64,000 bases of DNA, taken from contig JAUWBH010000007.1 in NCBI GenBank assembly GCA_030605085.1, positions 1-64,000 on the forward strand, in the 5' to 3' direction. The notes beneath the pieces were generated by a model, which was not told where the DNA came from, searched no databases, and was given only the letters and a program-made list of their open reading frames with translations. Shown here in pieces: positions 8,797 through 17,668 of the stretch. This DNA comes from Promethearchaeota archaeon. Its GTDB lineage: Archaea > Asgardarchaeota > Lokiarchaeia > Sigynarchaeales > SOKP01. The translations under genes were made by a program, and so were the position numbers. Positions within the stretch are counted from its first letter, which is position 1. Each line of letters opens with the position of its first letter.

Positions 8797-9906
8797 ATGG
8801 GTCTTAAATTAGAAGATGTAAAAGGCCTCGGAAAAAAAGCTAAAAGTCTTAAAGAGACGGGAATTGATTCTGTTGAAAAATTAGCTAACGCTAAACTTGA
8901 AGAATTGTTAGAAATCAAAGGGATTGGAGAAGCCTCCGCCCAAAAATACATTGATAATGCAAAGGAATTATTAAGTGAAAAACCTGCCGAAACAATTTCT
9001 GAAGAAAAAGAAGTTATCAAAGAAGAAGATGAAATAGAAAAGGAAGTTCAAGAAAAACTTAAAAAACTTGAAGAAAAGAAAAAGAAATTACAAGGGAAAA
9101 AAGCTGAGGAGGGAGATTTTATTCTCGTAAAAATTACAGCGAAGACCCATAAAGGAAAAATATTTCAGGTATCTTCAGTAGAAGACGCTAAAAAAGCAGG
9201 AATTTACGACGAAAAAAGAGAACATCTATACACTCCCGAATTTGTAATTGTTGGAAAGCCTGGATTTTTAAACGAGGGCTTGACTGAAACAATAACACAA
9301 ATGAATTACTTTGAAAAAAAATCTGTGAGAATTCCCCCAACTAAAGCGTTTGGGAAAAGAGATCCTAAAAGAATTGAAAGAATTGGTATCACGAAGTTTA
9401 AAAAGTTAAATGAGGGAAAAAATCCCGAAATCGGACAAGATTTTACCAAAAAAGATGGTCAAAAAGGAACAGTTATAAGGGTCTCCCAAGGTAAAGTCAT
9501 TATCGATTATAATCATCCTTTAGCTGGACAGAGCGTTGATTACAATTTAGAGATTATTGATAAGATTGAGGATTTTGGCGATAAAATCGAATATTTCATG
9601 ATTAATAAGGGAATTCCTAAAGAACATGTAAAAGAATTCAAAATAAATTACAACATAGAGCATAAATCTATTGAATTCACAATTCCTAAAACATTTCTAT
9701 TTCAAAATCTAACTTACGTTAAATTTGCTCTCGCAATGGATTTGCAAACTCATATGAGTGATGAAATTGACGATGTTAAATTTATTGAAATTTACGAAAA
9801 AATGCCTGTTCCTCCGCAACCATCAGAATCAGTTATGAAAAAAGTTGAGAAATTCAATAAAGAACAGCAAGAAGAACAGCAAGAAAGCGAACAAGAAGCA
9901 AAATAA
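8797..9906 (+). CDS. Helix-hairpin-helix / FKBP-type peptidyl-prolyl isomerase fusion
   Basis: 369 residues in three parts. Residues 1-57 are a helix-hairpin-helix pair (VKGLGKKAKSLKETGI ... LLEIKGIGEASAQKYI), like the Rad51/RNAP-alpha type non-specific nucleic-acid-binding module. Residues ~60-100 are a Glu/Lys-rich linker. Residues ~105-260 are a long archaeal FKBP with the inserted flap domain (GDFILVKITAKTHKGK, VGKPGFLNEGL, PPTKAFGKRD, DYNHPLAGQSVDYN). The final ~110 residues match the extra C-terminal domain of long archaeal FKBPs and end in a Gln/Glu-rich tail. FKBP members isomerise X-Pro bonds and act as chaperones. The HhH module suggests targeting to ribosomes or DNA (inference). 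Confidence 0.85.
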   Translation: MGLKLEDVKGLGKKAKSLKETGIDSVEKLANAKLEELLEIKGIGEASAQKYIDNAKELLSEKPAETISEEKEVIKEEDEIEKEVQEKLKKLEEKKKKLQGKKAEEGDFILVKITAKTHKGKIFQVSSVEDAKKAGIYDEKREHLYTPEFVIVGKPGFLNEGLTETITQMNYFEKKSVRIPPTKAFGKRDPKRIERIGITKFKKLNEGKNPEIGQDFTKKDGQKGTVIRVSQGKVIIDYNHPLAGQSVDYNLEIIDKIEDFGDKIEYFMINKGIPKEHVKEFKINYNIEHKSIEFTIPKTFLFQNLTYVKFALAMDLQTHMSDEIDDVKFIEIYEKMPVPPQPSESVMKKVEKFNKEQQEEQQESEQEAK

Positions 9907-9961
9907 TATAGAAAACAACAAATAATCTTTTTTGAATTATATTAAGCAATTTTAATTCTCG

Positions 9962-10783
9962 TTATTTACTTATTCCTTCTATTTCACCTACCTTCAAATG
10001 TTCATTTTTTAATTTTCTATATTCTCCCAAAATTAAATTGCATATTTTAGATACGGGATTTCCACTACACTGCCAATTAGAAAACTCTGGAAACGAACCT
10101 GGGTCGACAACAAATAATTTTTTTGTTTTTTCTTCTCTAACAATATCCAAATGGCCAAATAATAAATCGTATTTTGTTTTCCATTTCATAATAACATCTT
10201 CTATATCATTGGATGTATCCATTTTTTTCATTTTGGAATGTTCGTTTTTTAGAGGAAGTTTTTCTAAAGTACATATTTCATTGTCAATAAAATATACGAT
10301 ATAATGAGTACCTTTAATAAATTTTTCTAAATAAATAATCTCGTTAGCTATAGAATTTAAATCCTCAAATGAATTCACTACCTTAACTCCTATACTTCCA
10401 GAACCCATTAGTGGTTTTGTTATTAATGGAAAATCTGTTGGTTTTAGATTGTTTTTTAACGCTTCTAAAGTACCTAAATAAATCTGGGGATACAGCAGAT
10501 TGGCATTCTTTATTAAAAAATGAGCTTCCAAACGATCTTTGTGCTTATGACTAATTTCTGGATTTGGTATTACTGGAATATCGTTTGCGACTAAGTAATA
10601 ACCCGCATAAAGAAAAATTAGTTGTTTTGATTTCATTACATAAAAATCGTTTTCAAAAAGTGACTCGTTAATACATAGATTTTCAGCCGTATAAATTTTA
10701 ACTTTATTTCCTTTATTTTCTAAATAATCTTTCATTTTTCCAGTAAACATTGTTGTTCGTTTAGATAAAATTCCAATTTTCAT
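9962..10783 (-). CDS. RimK-like ATP-grasp ligase
   Basis: 273 residues. ATP-grasp features: KIGILSKRTT N-terminal strand, a helix ending with KHKDRLEAHFLIKNANL, the central FPLITKPLMGSGSIGV (Lys plus Gly-rich loop), a strand YLEKFIKG, and the terminal acidic metal-binding region HLDIVREEKTKKLFVVDP. It does not show the classic D-x-N ending; the metal site reads VVDPGSFPEF. These enzymes form amide bonds or phosphorylate small molecules through acyl/phosphate intermediates; the substrate is unknown. It follows another ATP-grasp gene by 26 bases on the same strand, so the two are probably one operon. Confidence 0.72.
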   Translation of the reverse strand: MKIGILSKRTTMFTGKMKDYLENKGNKVKIYTAENLCINESLFENDFYVMKSKQLIFLYAGYYLVANDIPVIPNPEISHKHKDRLEAHFLIKNANLLYPQIYLGTLEALKNNLKPTDFPLITKPLMGSGSIGVKVVNSFEDLNSIANEIIYLEKFIKGTHYIVYFIDNEICTLEKLPLKNEHSKMKKMDTSNDIEDVIMKWKTKYDLLFGHLDIVREEKTKKLFVVDPGSFPEFSNWQCSGNPVSKICNLILGEYRKLKNEHLKVGEIEGISK

Positions 10784-10809
10784 TTTTTTTATTCCTAAGC
10801 TATTTTTTT

Positions 10810-11646
10810 TTATTTTCTAATTTGGTTTAGTAAAAAATCTCCCATGATTTTTGGACCTTTTTTGATATAGTTGAAGTTTGGGGTGGAATTAATATCAGTT
10901 ATATAAAATTCGTTTTTAGTTTTGAGAAAATCTATTGATGATAATTTCAAATCTATAGCTTCCATTGCCTTATATGTCAATTCTTCTAATTCGGGAATTC
11001 TCTCGATTCTTTTCCTCGTTTCCATTTTATTAGGGTTAACCAAAACTGGTAATTGCCTATAAAAATAAAGATCTTCGCCAAAAGCATACACTTTATATTC
11101 CCATTTGCTTTTAATAAATTTCTGGTAGTAGAGATAATTATATTGCTCTTTACACCCTTTTGCTTCATTTAAAGCTCTACTATCGCTTACGTGTAAATGG
11201 CCATTAATCTTTTTAATTTGCGGTTTAAAGGAATAATTTTTTTGATCAATAATGTTTTTTATAATGAAATCGTCAAATGGGGGAGGCGAGCTTGAAGGAT
11301 TTAAAGAGAAATCGGGTACAGTAATTCCTGCTCTTTTTAAAAAAACGCTATTCATAAATCTATGAATTGCCAACCAAATTCCTTTATAAGAATTTATAAC
11401 TGGAATAGATGTTTCTTCTTCAATCAATTTAACTAAACTCAAAATAAGTTGTCCTTTTCCCTTAACGAAAAAAAGATCTTCATCAAATTTAATGTCAGAA
11501 CAGTTTAATATATAAGATTCTTCAAAATAAACTTTAACATCAGCTTTAGTTCTTAAGTATTTTAGAAATTCTGAAATGTTTTTCTTAAGAATTTTTGAAA
11601 AAAAGTGATATTTATCGGTTATTATTCCAATTTTAGGCTTTTTCAT
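10810..11646 (-). CDS. ATP-grasp protein (RimK/ITPK-like)
   Basis: 278 residues from the ATG at 11646 (MKKPKIGIITDKY). An ATG four codons upstream (11658) is also open, but the inner start matches the sibling genes. Domain pattern: IPVINSYKGIWLAIHRFMNSVFLKRAGI, a central strand region (DFIIKNIIDQKNY), YYQKFIKSKWEYKVYAFG, then the metal-binding end SSIDFLKTKNEFYITDINSTPNF, which has the typical D-I-N motif. First gene of a two-gene minus-strand operon with the RimK-like gene. Substrate unknown. Confidence 0.72.
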   Translation of the reverse strand: MKKPKIGIITDKYHFFSKILKKNISEFLKYLRTKADVKVYFEESYILNCSDIKFDEDLFFVKGKGQLILSLVKLIEEETSIPVINSYKGIWLAIHRFMNSVFLKRAGITVPDFSLNPSSSPPPFDDFIIKNIIDQKNYSFKPQIKKINGHLHVSDSRALNEAKGCKEQYNYLYYQKFIKSKWEYKVYAFGEDLYFYRQLPVLVNPNKMETRKRIERIPELEELTYKAMEAIDLKLSSIDFLKTKNEFYITDINSTPNFNYIKKGPKIMGDFLLNQIRK

Positions 11647-11867
11647 AAAAAAGTACATTCGTTTTAATATATAATTAATACGATTTTATCCTTTTATGTA
11701 TTGTTTGAGTTGCTTTTTTTATATTATATTTAAAAGATATTTATTGAAATTAACGAATTGAAAATTTAGTCCGATCACGAACATAATTAATTTCTATTTT
11801 ATAAATAATCAATATATTTATATAGAATGAATTTCATTAAAGAATTCAAACTAATAAGCGTTTTTTT

Positions 11868-12797
11868 ATGGCGTTAAAAAACCAGAAAATCGTTATTGGT
11901 TCAATTTGCAACAGGGACCTTGAAGTTCTAGAGAATATCAAGAAATTCTCTAAGTTATATTACAATATAAAGATCGTAAATCTCTTAAAAAAAGGGTCTG
12001 ATTCTTTTAATCTAAAATATTTCAAAAAAAAGTTAAAAAAATACCCGATTTTATTTCTTATCATTAAACTTTTTTCTGAAGAATCTAATCAAGAAATATA
12101 CGATGTTCTTAAAATTTACGCACCAGATATCCCTATATTGAATAGTATAAGGGCTGTTAAGACTTGTGAAAGCCGAAAAGAAACATTCAGACTAATTGAA
12201 CAAAAATACAATAAAATTTCCTTCCCAAGGGTCTATTATTCTATTAAAGATGCTTACCAAGCAGTTTCTAACGGAATCCCAATAATTATTAAATTAGACA
12301 CTCATAATATTAGAAATTTATCTAAATTCGACCGAATTGTTGGAGTTGCTAAAACACCCGACGATTTTCTAAAAATTTTAAAAGGGTATAATATTGAGAA
12401 TAATATTTTATTTTTTCAGGAATACTTAGGGAAAATTGATATCGTTCATAAAGTATATGTTATTGATCGCTATGTTCAAACAATAACATCGCGCAATCTT
12501 TTAAAGCAACCAAAATTAACGCCTGTAGAACTGGTACATATCAGAGTTCCAATTGATAAAGATTTAAAGAGACGAATTAGAAGATTAGGTCGAAAATTTG
12601 GAATGACTATATTTGGCGTTGATTACGTATTAAAAGATGGTGTTCCCTATATTGTAGATGTTAACGATTTTCCGAGTTTTAGAAATATTCCGGAAGCAGT
12701 AAGTTTAATCTCAGAATATATTTATAAATTTCTAGATGCCAGGCGAACTCTGACTAAAATTCCGATGAGTTTAAAAGTCAAGACATATATGGAGTGA
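11868..12797 (+). CDS. ITPK/RimK-like ATP-grasp kinase or ligase
   Basis: 309 residues. The C-terminal motif IVDVNDFPSFRNIPEA resembles the D-x-N-x-FPG(Y/F) signature of inositol 1,3,4-trisphosphate 5/6-kinases, and VHKVYVIDRYVQTI matches the strand that follows the ATP-binding lobe. Upstream, IPIIIKLDTHN supplies the nucleotide-binding Lys. It is divergent from the two-gene ATP-grasp operon and convergent with inositol-1-phosphate synthase. The context suggests, but does not prove, an inositol-related substrate. Confidence 0.7.
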   Translation: MALKNQKIVIGSICNRDLEVLENIKKFSKLYYNIKIVNLLKKGSDSFNLKYFKKKLKKYPILFLIIKLFSEESNQEIYDVLKIYAPDIPILNSIRAVKTCESRKETFRLIEQKYNKISFPRVYYSIKDAYQAVSNGIPIIIKLDTHNIRNLSKFDRIVGVAKTPDDFLKILKGYNIENNILFFQEYLGKIDIVHKVYVIDRYVQTITSRNLLKQPKLTPVELVHIRVPIDKDLKRRIRRLGRKFGMTIFGVDYVLKDGVPYIVDVNDFPSFRNIPEAVSLISEYIYKFLDARRTLTKIPMSLKVKTYME

Positions 12798-12830
12798 ACT
12801 ACTCCTGCCTGAAGTCAGGAGCTTCCTACA
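12795..12830 (+). repeat. Solo IS200/IS605-type terminal hairpin
   Basis: Right after the ATP-grasp stop codon the sequence reads GAACTA, then a stem-loop CTCCTG/CAGGAG (12802-12821) with TGAAG in the loop, then GCTTCC. This arrangement is characteristic of the ends of tnpB-type IS605 elements. No transposase lies nearby, so it is an orphan end or a small non-autonomous element. It may also serve as a terminator for the ATP-grasp gene. Confidence 0.5.
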
Positions 12831-12879
12831 AGTCCGTAAAAAATAAAATAAATAAATACCTTAAATTTTATCCTTAATA

Positions 12880-13965
12880 TCATCGCGACCTCTTGCCTTC
12901 GATAAACCTAACAAGACGACGTTTTGCTCTAAAATCGTCCAATTGTTTAGGTGGATGTTTCATAAAGAAGGAACACGCCGACTGTAAAATACCCCCAATT
13001 CTTCTATCTTTGGCAATTTTTGAAATTCTTATGCAGTCTGCAATGACGCCTGCTGAGTTATTTCCATCCTCGACAAACATTGTGATATCAACTCTCACGG
13101 GAGCACCTCCAAAAATCCTTCCTTCTAGTCTCATGTAAGCTTCTTTTTGGTTCTTTAAAAATGGAATGTAATCTACTGCTGAAATTTGACATTCTACAGT
13201 ATCTTTATTTTGAAGTTTCGCAATAACAGCTTCCGTCTTAGATTGTCTTTTCCCCTCTTCATATACTAATTGTCCATCAGGTTTTGGAGTTAAAAGATTG
13301 CAGAAGTCGCTGCAACCGCCCCAATCGAGCTGAATGGTTCTATCTAGTAAGGCCCCTCTCATTGGGAAAAGGTTAGCTAATGAACGATGTATAATTGTGG
13401 CTCCGATTTGAGATTTTACATCGTCACCAATTAAAGATAAGTTTAATTCTTCTGCTTTTTTAATTATTTCTGGATCCTTAGCAACATGAGATGGCATTCC
13501 GCAAACAACGCAGGAACCCGCGTCTAAAGCTGCCATTGCGTAAAGCCTCACTGCTTTATGTGCTCCAGTTGGTAATAGAATGACAGAGACATCAATGTTG
13601 CGATCTTTCATTTCTTTTACGACATCAACAGGACTCTGATCTTCTGACACCGGTACAATATGCTTAATATTGCTCTCTAATCCATCCATAATTGGTCCTT
13701 TTAAAACTGGGATATTTAAGAATTCAGGTCTATAAAGCACTATATTACAATTTGGGTCGGCAAAAATTGCCTCACTGAGGTCTTTCCCTACTTTATTCGA
13801 GTTCACCTCAAAAGCAAGTGCAAAATTTATGTCGTTTATTGTATATTGTGTTATCTCTGGAAGCATTCCAATTAATTTATCTGGATTTTTTTTATAGTTT
13901 TCAACACCTTGCACAAGAGCACAAGCTACATCCCCAACGCCAATTAGGCACACATTAATTGGAAT
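12880..13965 (-). CDS. ino1: Inositol-1-phosphate synthase (archaeal type)
   Basis: Converts glucose-6-phosphate to L-myo-inositol-1-phosphate, the precursor of archaeal inositol lipids and inositol phosphates. The N-terminal Rossmann motif is GVGDVACALVQGVE. Family segments include LYAMAALDAGSCVVCGMPSHVA, GDDVKSQIGATI and RVDITMFVEDGNNSAGV. The first standard start, GTG 13953, would cut the first beta strand. The frame continues upstream (I-I-P-I-N before VCLIG), and the ribosome binding site AGGAGA (13972-13977) sits right for ATA at 13966-13968 or ATT at 13963-13965, not for the GTG 18 bases away. A rare ATT/ATA start is therefore likely. Confidence 0.9.
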   Translation of the reverse strand: MPINVCLIGVGDVACALVQGVENYKKNPDKLIGMLPEITQYTINDINFALAFEVNSNKVGKDLSEAIFADPNCNIVLYRPEFLNIPVLKGPIMDGLESNIKHIVPVSEDQSPVDVVKEMKDRNIDVSVILLPTGAHKAVRLYAMAALDAGSCVVCGMPSHVAKDPEIIKKAEELNLSLIGDDVKSQIGATIIHRSLANLFPMRGALLDRTIQLDWGGCSDFCNLLTPKPDGQLVYEEGKRQSKTEAVIAKLQNKDTVECQISAVDYIPFLKNQKEAYMRLEGRIFGGAPVRVDITMFVEDGNNSAGVIADCIRISKIAKDRRIGGILQSACSFFMKHPPKQLDDFRAKRRLVRFIEGKRSR

Positions 13966-14174
13966 TATAAATCTCCTCTTAGTATTATATAATAGTTACC
14001 GTGGATCTTCTTAATGGCAACAATGATGTTTTTATTAGCCATGTTATTTTCTTTGTGATAATCTTCGTATTTAAATAATTTTAAAAAAAAATAATGCTTT
14101 TAAGGGCTTTAAATATTGAAATTTAATTTATTTCTAAAATTATGTCAATAAGATTTTTAATTTCTTAATATTCT

Positions 14175-14411
14175 TTGAATTATCATTCTTTCTATAATAA
14201 TGGTTTTGGTTTTGATGTTAGAATTATGGAAGAAATTTTAAATCAGTTAGATGCTATAGAGGAAAAAGGGTTATGCAAGGGAATTACTAGAATGACGTGG
14301 GATTATGGAGACACATCAAAAAAGTATGAACATACGTTTTTCCATAGAATTTCTAAATCTTTAGGGTGTAATTCATTAGAAAAATATTCCATTATTGAAT
14401 ATAATCCATAA
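14175..14411 (+). CDS. Short hypothetical ORF, possibly a gene remnant
   Basis: 78 codons from TTG 14175, or 61 from ATG 14226 (MEEILNQLDAIEEKG). A stop lies just upstream in frame. The sequence (GITRMTWDYGDTSKKY) is not low-complexity and could be a piece of a larger domain. No recognised family. It is flanked by decayed fragments, so it may be a remnant. Confidence 0.35.
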   Translation: MNYHSFYNNGFGFDVRIMEEILNQLDAIEEKGLCKGITRMTWDYGDTSKKYEHTFFHRISKSLGCNSLEKYSIIEYNP

Positions 14412-14567
14412 TCTAATATCTCATTTTGAGATATTATTTTGATAAATTTTTTACAAATTTAGAGAGGGAGATTCGATAACTATGAAATAAATATGAAAGT
14501 ATTATCACATTGCTTTACACACTTATCTCGTACCAAAACTCTCGAACTCGTAATAAGAAAAAAAAGA

Positions 14568-14762
14568 TTATTTCGTTATCCTCTTTACATACTCAAGATT
14601 TTTCTTAATGGTTCTAGCGTTTGGTGATTCACCTAATCCAAGCTCTATTAAAGTTTGTAACGCCTTTTCGAAATACCTCAACGCCTCGGGATAGTTCCCT
14701 TGCGCTTTGTAAATCATACCGATGTTGTTAAGATCCGTGGCTTTTCCCGAAAGGCCTCCCAA
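14568..14762 (-). pseudogene. TPR-repeat protein fragment (C-terminal end)
   Basis: The 64 codons hold one clear tetratricopeptide unit (ATDLNNIGMIYKAQGNYPEA then LRYFEKALQTLIELGLG) and a terminal helix (RTIKKNLEYVKRI). The upstream part of the gene is missing: the frame opens abruptly at GGLSG next to an unrelated plus-strand fragment. The composition is slightly more GC-rich than its surroundings. It is a broken end of a TPR gene. Confidence 0.6.
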
Positions 14763-15022
14763 TTGCTATATTTTGCTTAACGAGATGTTGCAAACAGATT
14801 AATGGATACAGGGAGGAAGCTATAAAAAATGCGATAATTAAGTACCTTGATTGCGTAATAGAAAAAATGAACGATAAGCAATTTTTCTACACAAATTATA
14901 CTTCGGCACATACTCTAACAGGATATGTATGTGCTATTGCTGAAATTTATAAGTTCTATCCCGACTTAATAGATATACCTCGTCCTTGGATACAAACCTT
15001 AGATATCACGCCGTGGATTTAA
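14732..15022 (+). pseudogene. Open fragment without a start codon
   Basis: An open plus-strand stretch ending at TAA 15020-15022. It contains GYREEAIKNAIIKYLD, then KQFFYTNYTSAHTLTGY and an ending DIPRPWIQTLDITPWI. It has no plausible start and its left end abuts the TPR fragment, so it looks like the C-terminal remnant of a gene. Family not recognised. Confidence 0.35.
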
Positions 15023-15091
15023 ATGAGTTGAATTTAAAAAACTGATAATAAAAAACAAAAAAAAGTAATTTATTAAATTAATTATTTAAGT

Positions 15092-16381
15092 TTACTCTCT
15101 TAAGAGTGTTTCTCTGACTCTTAGAAAGAATGGAATGGAAATCAAGAAAAATATTATTGCCACAGCAAAAATCCAAGTCAGTCCAAAATATGTTGCAATA
15201 AATCCTGCCGTAATTGCTCCGACTATCTGTGAGACAGTAAACACAATGTTCAATATCCCCAAAAACTTCCCTCGTTTGTCCTCAGGTAATAAATCTTGTG
15301 ACCATGCCTGCATTGGAGTTAAAAGTCCCAAAATGCCAACTAATACTAATGGAAATGCAATGTATAATAAAAGTAAATTAACTGCAGAGCCTACTTTCAC
15401 GAACAAAATCAAAACAAATCCCAAACATGTTATTACAATAGAAAACGGTATGTATTTTTTCCGACCGTATTTGTCGGCAAGTTTTCCAAGAATGATTGTT
15501 ATTACGATAAGGACAGGAAAACTAATCAATATCACCATTAGTAGTTGCAATGTCGATAAACCTAGGGAGAAAATGTAAATAAAGTAAAATGGGATTATCG
15601 CTCCAATTCCGCATCTAAAGATGGTTAATGCCAATGTTATTTTATAGAATTCTTTTTGTTTTCTAAATTCCTCTAAGTTAAAAATTTCTTTTAATTCTGC
15701 GATAAAACCTTTTTTAGGCGGCAATTCAGATGCAGGTTTTTCTTTCACAAAAATAAAACCGACTAATGAACCAAAAATAATCGCTCCTCCGCCAATCGAA
15801 AGTACAAATAAATATCCTTCCTGAGTAATCATAGTTCCTCCTCTCGGATTTGGAACCGCAAATAATTCGTTTGCTATTAAAAATGCCGCCACCGCAATTA
15901 ACAATCCTAAAAATCCTACAGCATTAATGATTCCATTTGCTCGTCCTCTATATTCAGGTTCAATTGTATCTGGTACAAGCGCCCTTTCTGCTGAATAGTA
16001 CGCATTTGAAGCAATACCAATTATTACAACATCTAAAAACACAGCCCATAAATAATTTGGAGAAAATGCGTACAGAATCATTGTGATTCCGGCTACTAAA
16101 CCTCCAAATAGTAGATATGGTTTTCTTCGACCATGTTTAGAGCGTGTGTTATCGCTTATTATGCCCCACATAAGGTTCATTATTAATCCCATAGCAGCAG
16201 ATAGAGAGACCATGATGGCTACATGGAATTCTGTCAATTCCAAAACATGGATTAGGTAAGCACTGAAGAAACTTTGTTCAAAGAAGCCAAAAATCATGTC
16301 GCAAGCAATTAATACGCCAATTAAAAGCGATTGTGTTGAGATAAGTCTTGGTAATTTTTTTTTTAACTCAGTATCTTCCAT
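15092..16381 (-). CDS. Major facilitator superfamily transporter
   Basis: 429 residues with twelve hydrophobic helices. The loop 2-3 motif reads GIISDNTRSKHGRRKPYL, which is like the GPH (glycoside-pentoside-hexuronide cation symporter) branch, and the second half repeats it as GKLADKYGRKKYIPF. ERALVPDTIEPEYRGRANGI is a typical loop 4-5. A sugar or related solute is the likely cargo, but the sequence alone cannot settle this. It stands alone, with its own AT-rich upstream region containing a tandem repeat of TTAAATTACTATAAA near 16490-16520. Confidence 0.85.
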   Translation of the reverse strand: MEDTELKKKLPRLISTQSLLIGVLIACDMIFGFFEQSFFSAYLIHVLELTEFHVAIMVSLSAAMGLIMNLMWGIISDNTRSKHGRRKPYLLFGGLVAGITMILYAFSPNYLWAVFLDVVIIGIASNAYYSAERALVPDTIEPEYRGRANGIINAVGFLGLLIAVAAFLIANELFAVPNPRGGTMITQEGYLFVLSIGGGAIIFGSLVGFIFVKEKPASELPPKKGFIAELKEIFNLEEFRKQKEFYKITLALTIFRCGIGAIIPFYFIYIFSLGLSTLQLLMVILISFPVLIVITIILGKLADKYGRKKYIPFSIVITCLGFVLILFVKVGSAVNLLLLYIAFPLVLVGILGLLTPMQAWSQDLLPEDKRGKFLGILNIVFTVSQIVGAITAGFIATYFGLTWIFAVAIIFFLISIPFFLRVRETLLRE

Positions 16382-16594
16382 ACGAATCCGATATTTTATT
16401 TTTCTTATTAAAATTTTTTAAATTACAAAATTTTGATTATTAATTTCAATTAATTCAACAAAATAAAGATAATGATAATCAATTTAACTAAATTACTATA
16501 AATTAAATTACTATAAATAATAAGAAAATACGAGAATTTTGATAAAAGTCGTTTTCCAATAATTTAAATATCTATTCTCCTTCTCTTTTATATC

Positions 16595-17566
16595 TTGAGA
16601 AATGAAAATTACATTAAAGGTATAATTTTTGCATCTATAGCTCTTTTTCTTGTCTCTCTACAACCGATTGTAGCAAATTCGAGACCAAGAATCATTGATG
16701 TCTACATATTTGCTGCGATGACGTGCTTAATTGAGGCGGCAATCTTTTTACCTTTAGTGGTAATTGAAAGGAAAAAAATTAAAGTGTCCTACAAAAATAA
16801 TCTACTAAATTTTGACGAAATGCATTCACTTTTGTATGGATATAGGAAGCGCAAAAACGCGGCTCTGCTGCTTTATATAGGAATAAATTTTGCTATTGCT
16901 CAGATTTTATTTTTTGCTGCTTATCAATTAGCGGGTGCAATAAACGGTTCTCTTGCTCAACAGACAAGTATAATATTTGCGTTATTATTTGGTTTTATAA
17001 TAAATCACGAAAAAATATCTAAAATTCAAATTCTATTTTCATTTATTTTATTATTCGGGCTCACGCTTGCTATAACGCAAGGTAATTTTAATCTGCTTGA
17101 ATTTAATTTAGGAATTTTATTAATGATGATAACAACATTATTATGGATGTTAGCACATACTTTAACTAAACCTCTTTTAGAAAATAACGAAATAACTTCT
17201 ACTCAGTTAGTATTTATAAGAAATGCTTTAAGTGGACTTATATTAATTTCAACTTATTTCCTATTTTTCCCTTTGGAGAATGTAAATTTATTGTTTAATC
17301 CAATTAACCTATTCTTTTTCATAGCTATGGGAATTATTTATGGGTTCGATGTTTTTTGTTGGTATAAGTCGTTAAAATACATTGAGGTTTCTAAAGCTAC
17401 TATTTTAGTCTCCCCAATGCCGATTCTTACAGCTATTTTTGCCTTTTTTATTTTAGGAGAGACTTTTACTATCTTCCATTTAATTGGTACAATAATAATT
17501 ATAGCTTCAATTGTGATTATTATAAGAGAAAAAGAAGAGAAATCGAAAAATAGTACTGATTTGTAA
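16595..17566 (+). CDS. EamA/DMT-family permease
   Basis: 323 residues with ten predicted membrane helices in two EamA halves. The second half ends with the classic pattern: VSKATILVSPMPILTAIFAF, FILGETFT and a final IIIASIVIIIREK helix. Starts at TTG 16595 (RNENYIKG); the nearby ATG at 16602 is in another frame. Exported or imported substrate unknown. The next gene is 102 bases downstream on the same strand (from its ATG), so the two may share a transcript. Confidence 0.82.
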   Translation: MRNENYIKGIIFASIALFLVSLQPIVANSRPRIIDVYIFAAMTCLIEAAIFLPLVVIERKKIKVSYKNNLLNFDEMHSLLYGYRKRKNAALLLYIGINFAIAQILFFAAYQLAGAINGSLAQQTSIIFALLFGFIINHEKISKIQILFSFILLFGLTLAITQGNFNLLEFNLGILLMMITTLLWMLAHTLTKPLLENNEITSTQLVFIRNALSGLILISTYFLFFPLENVNLLFNPINLFFFIAMGIIYGFDVFCWYKSLKYIEVSKATILVSPMPILTAIFAFFILGETFTIFHLIGTIIIIASIVIIIREKEEKSKNSTDL

Positions 17567-17668
17567 TTTATAACTTAAATTTTTATCTTGAATGCGCCAG
17601 AATACAGATATCACACTTTATTGTTGAGAGAAACTTTAAGAATTTTAAAATTATTTTATTCTTTAATA

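Noticed and set aside
15135..15578. Plus-strand 147-codon ORF inside the MFS gene
   Set aside because: Antisense of an intact 12-helix transporter; no homology and no ribosome site.
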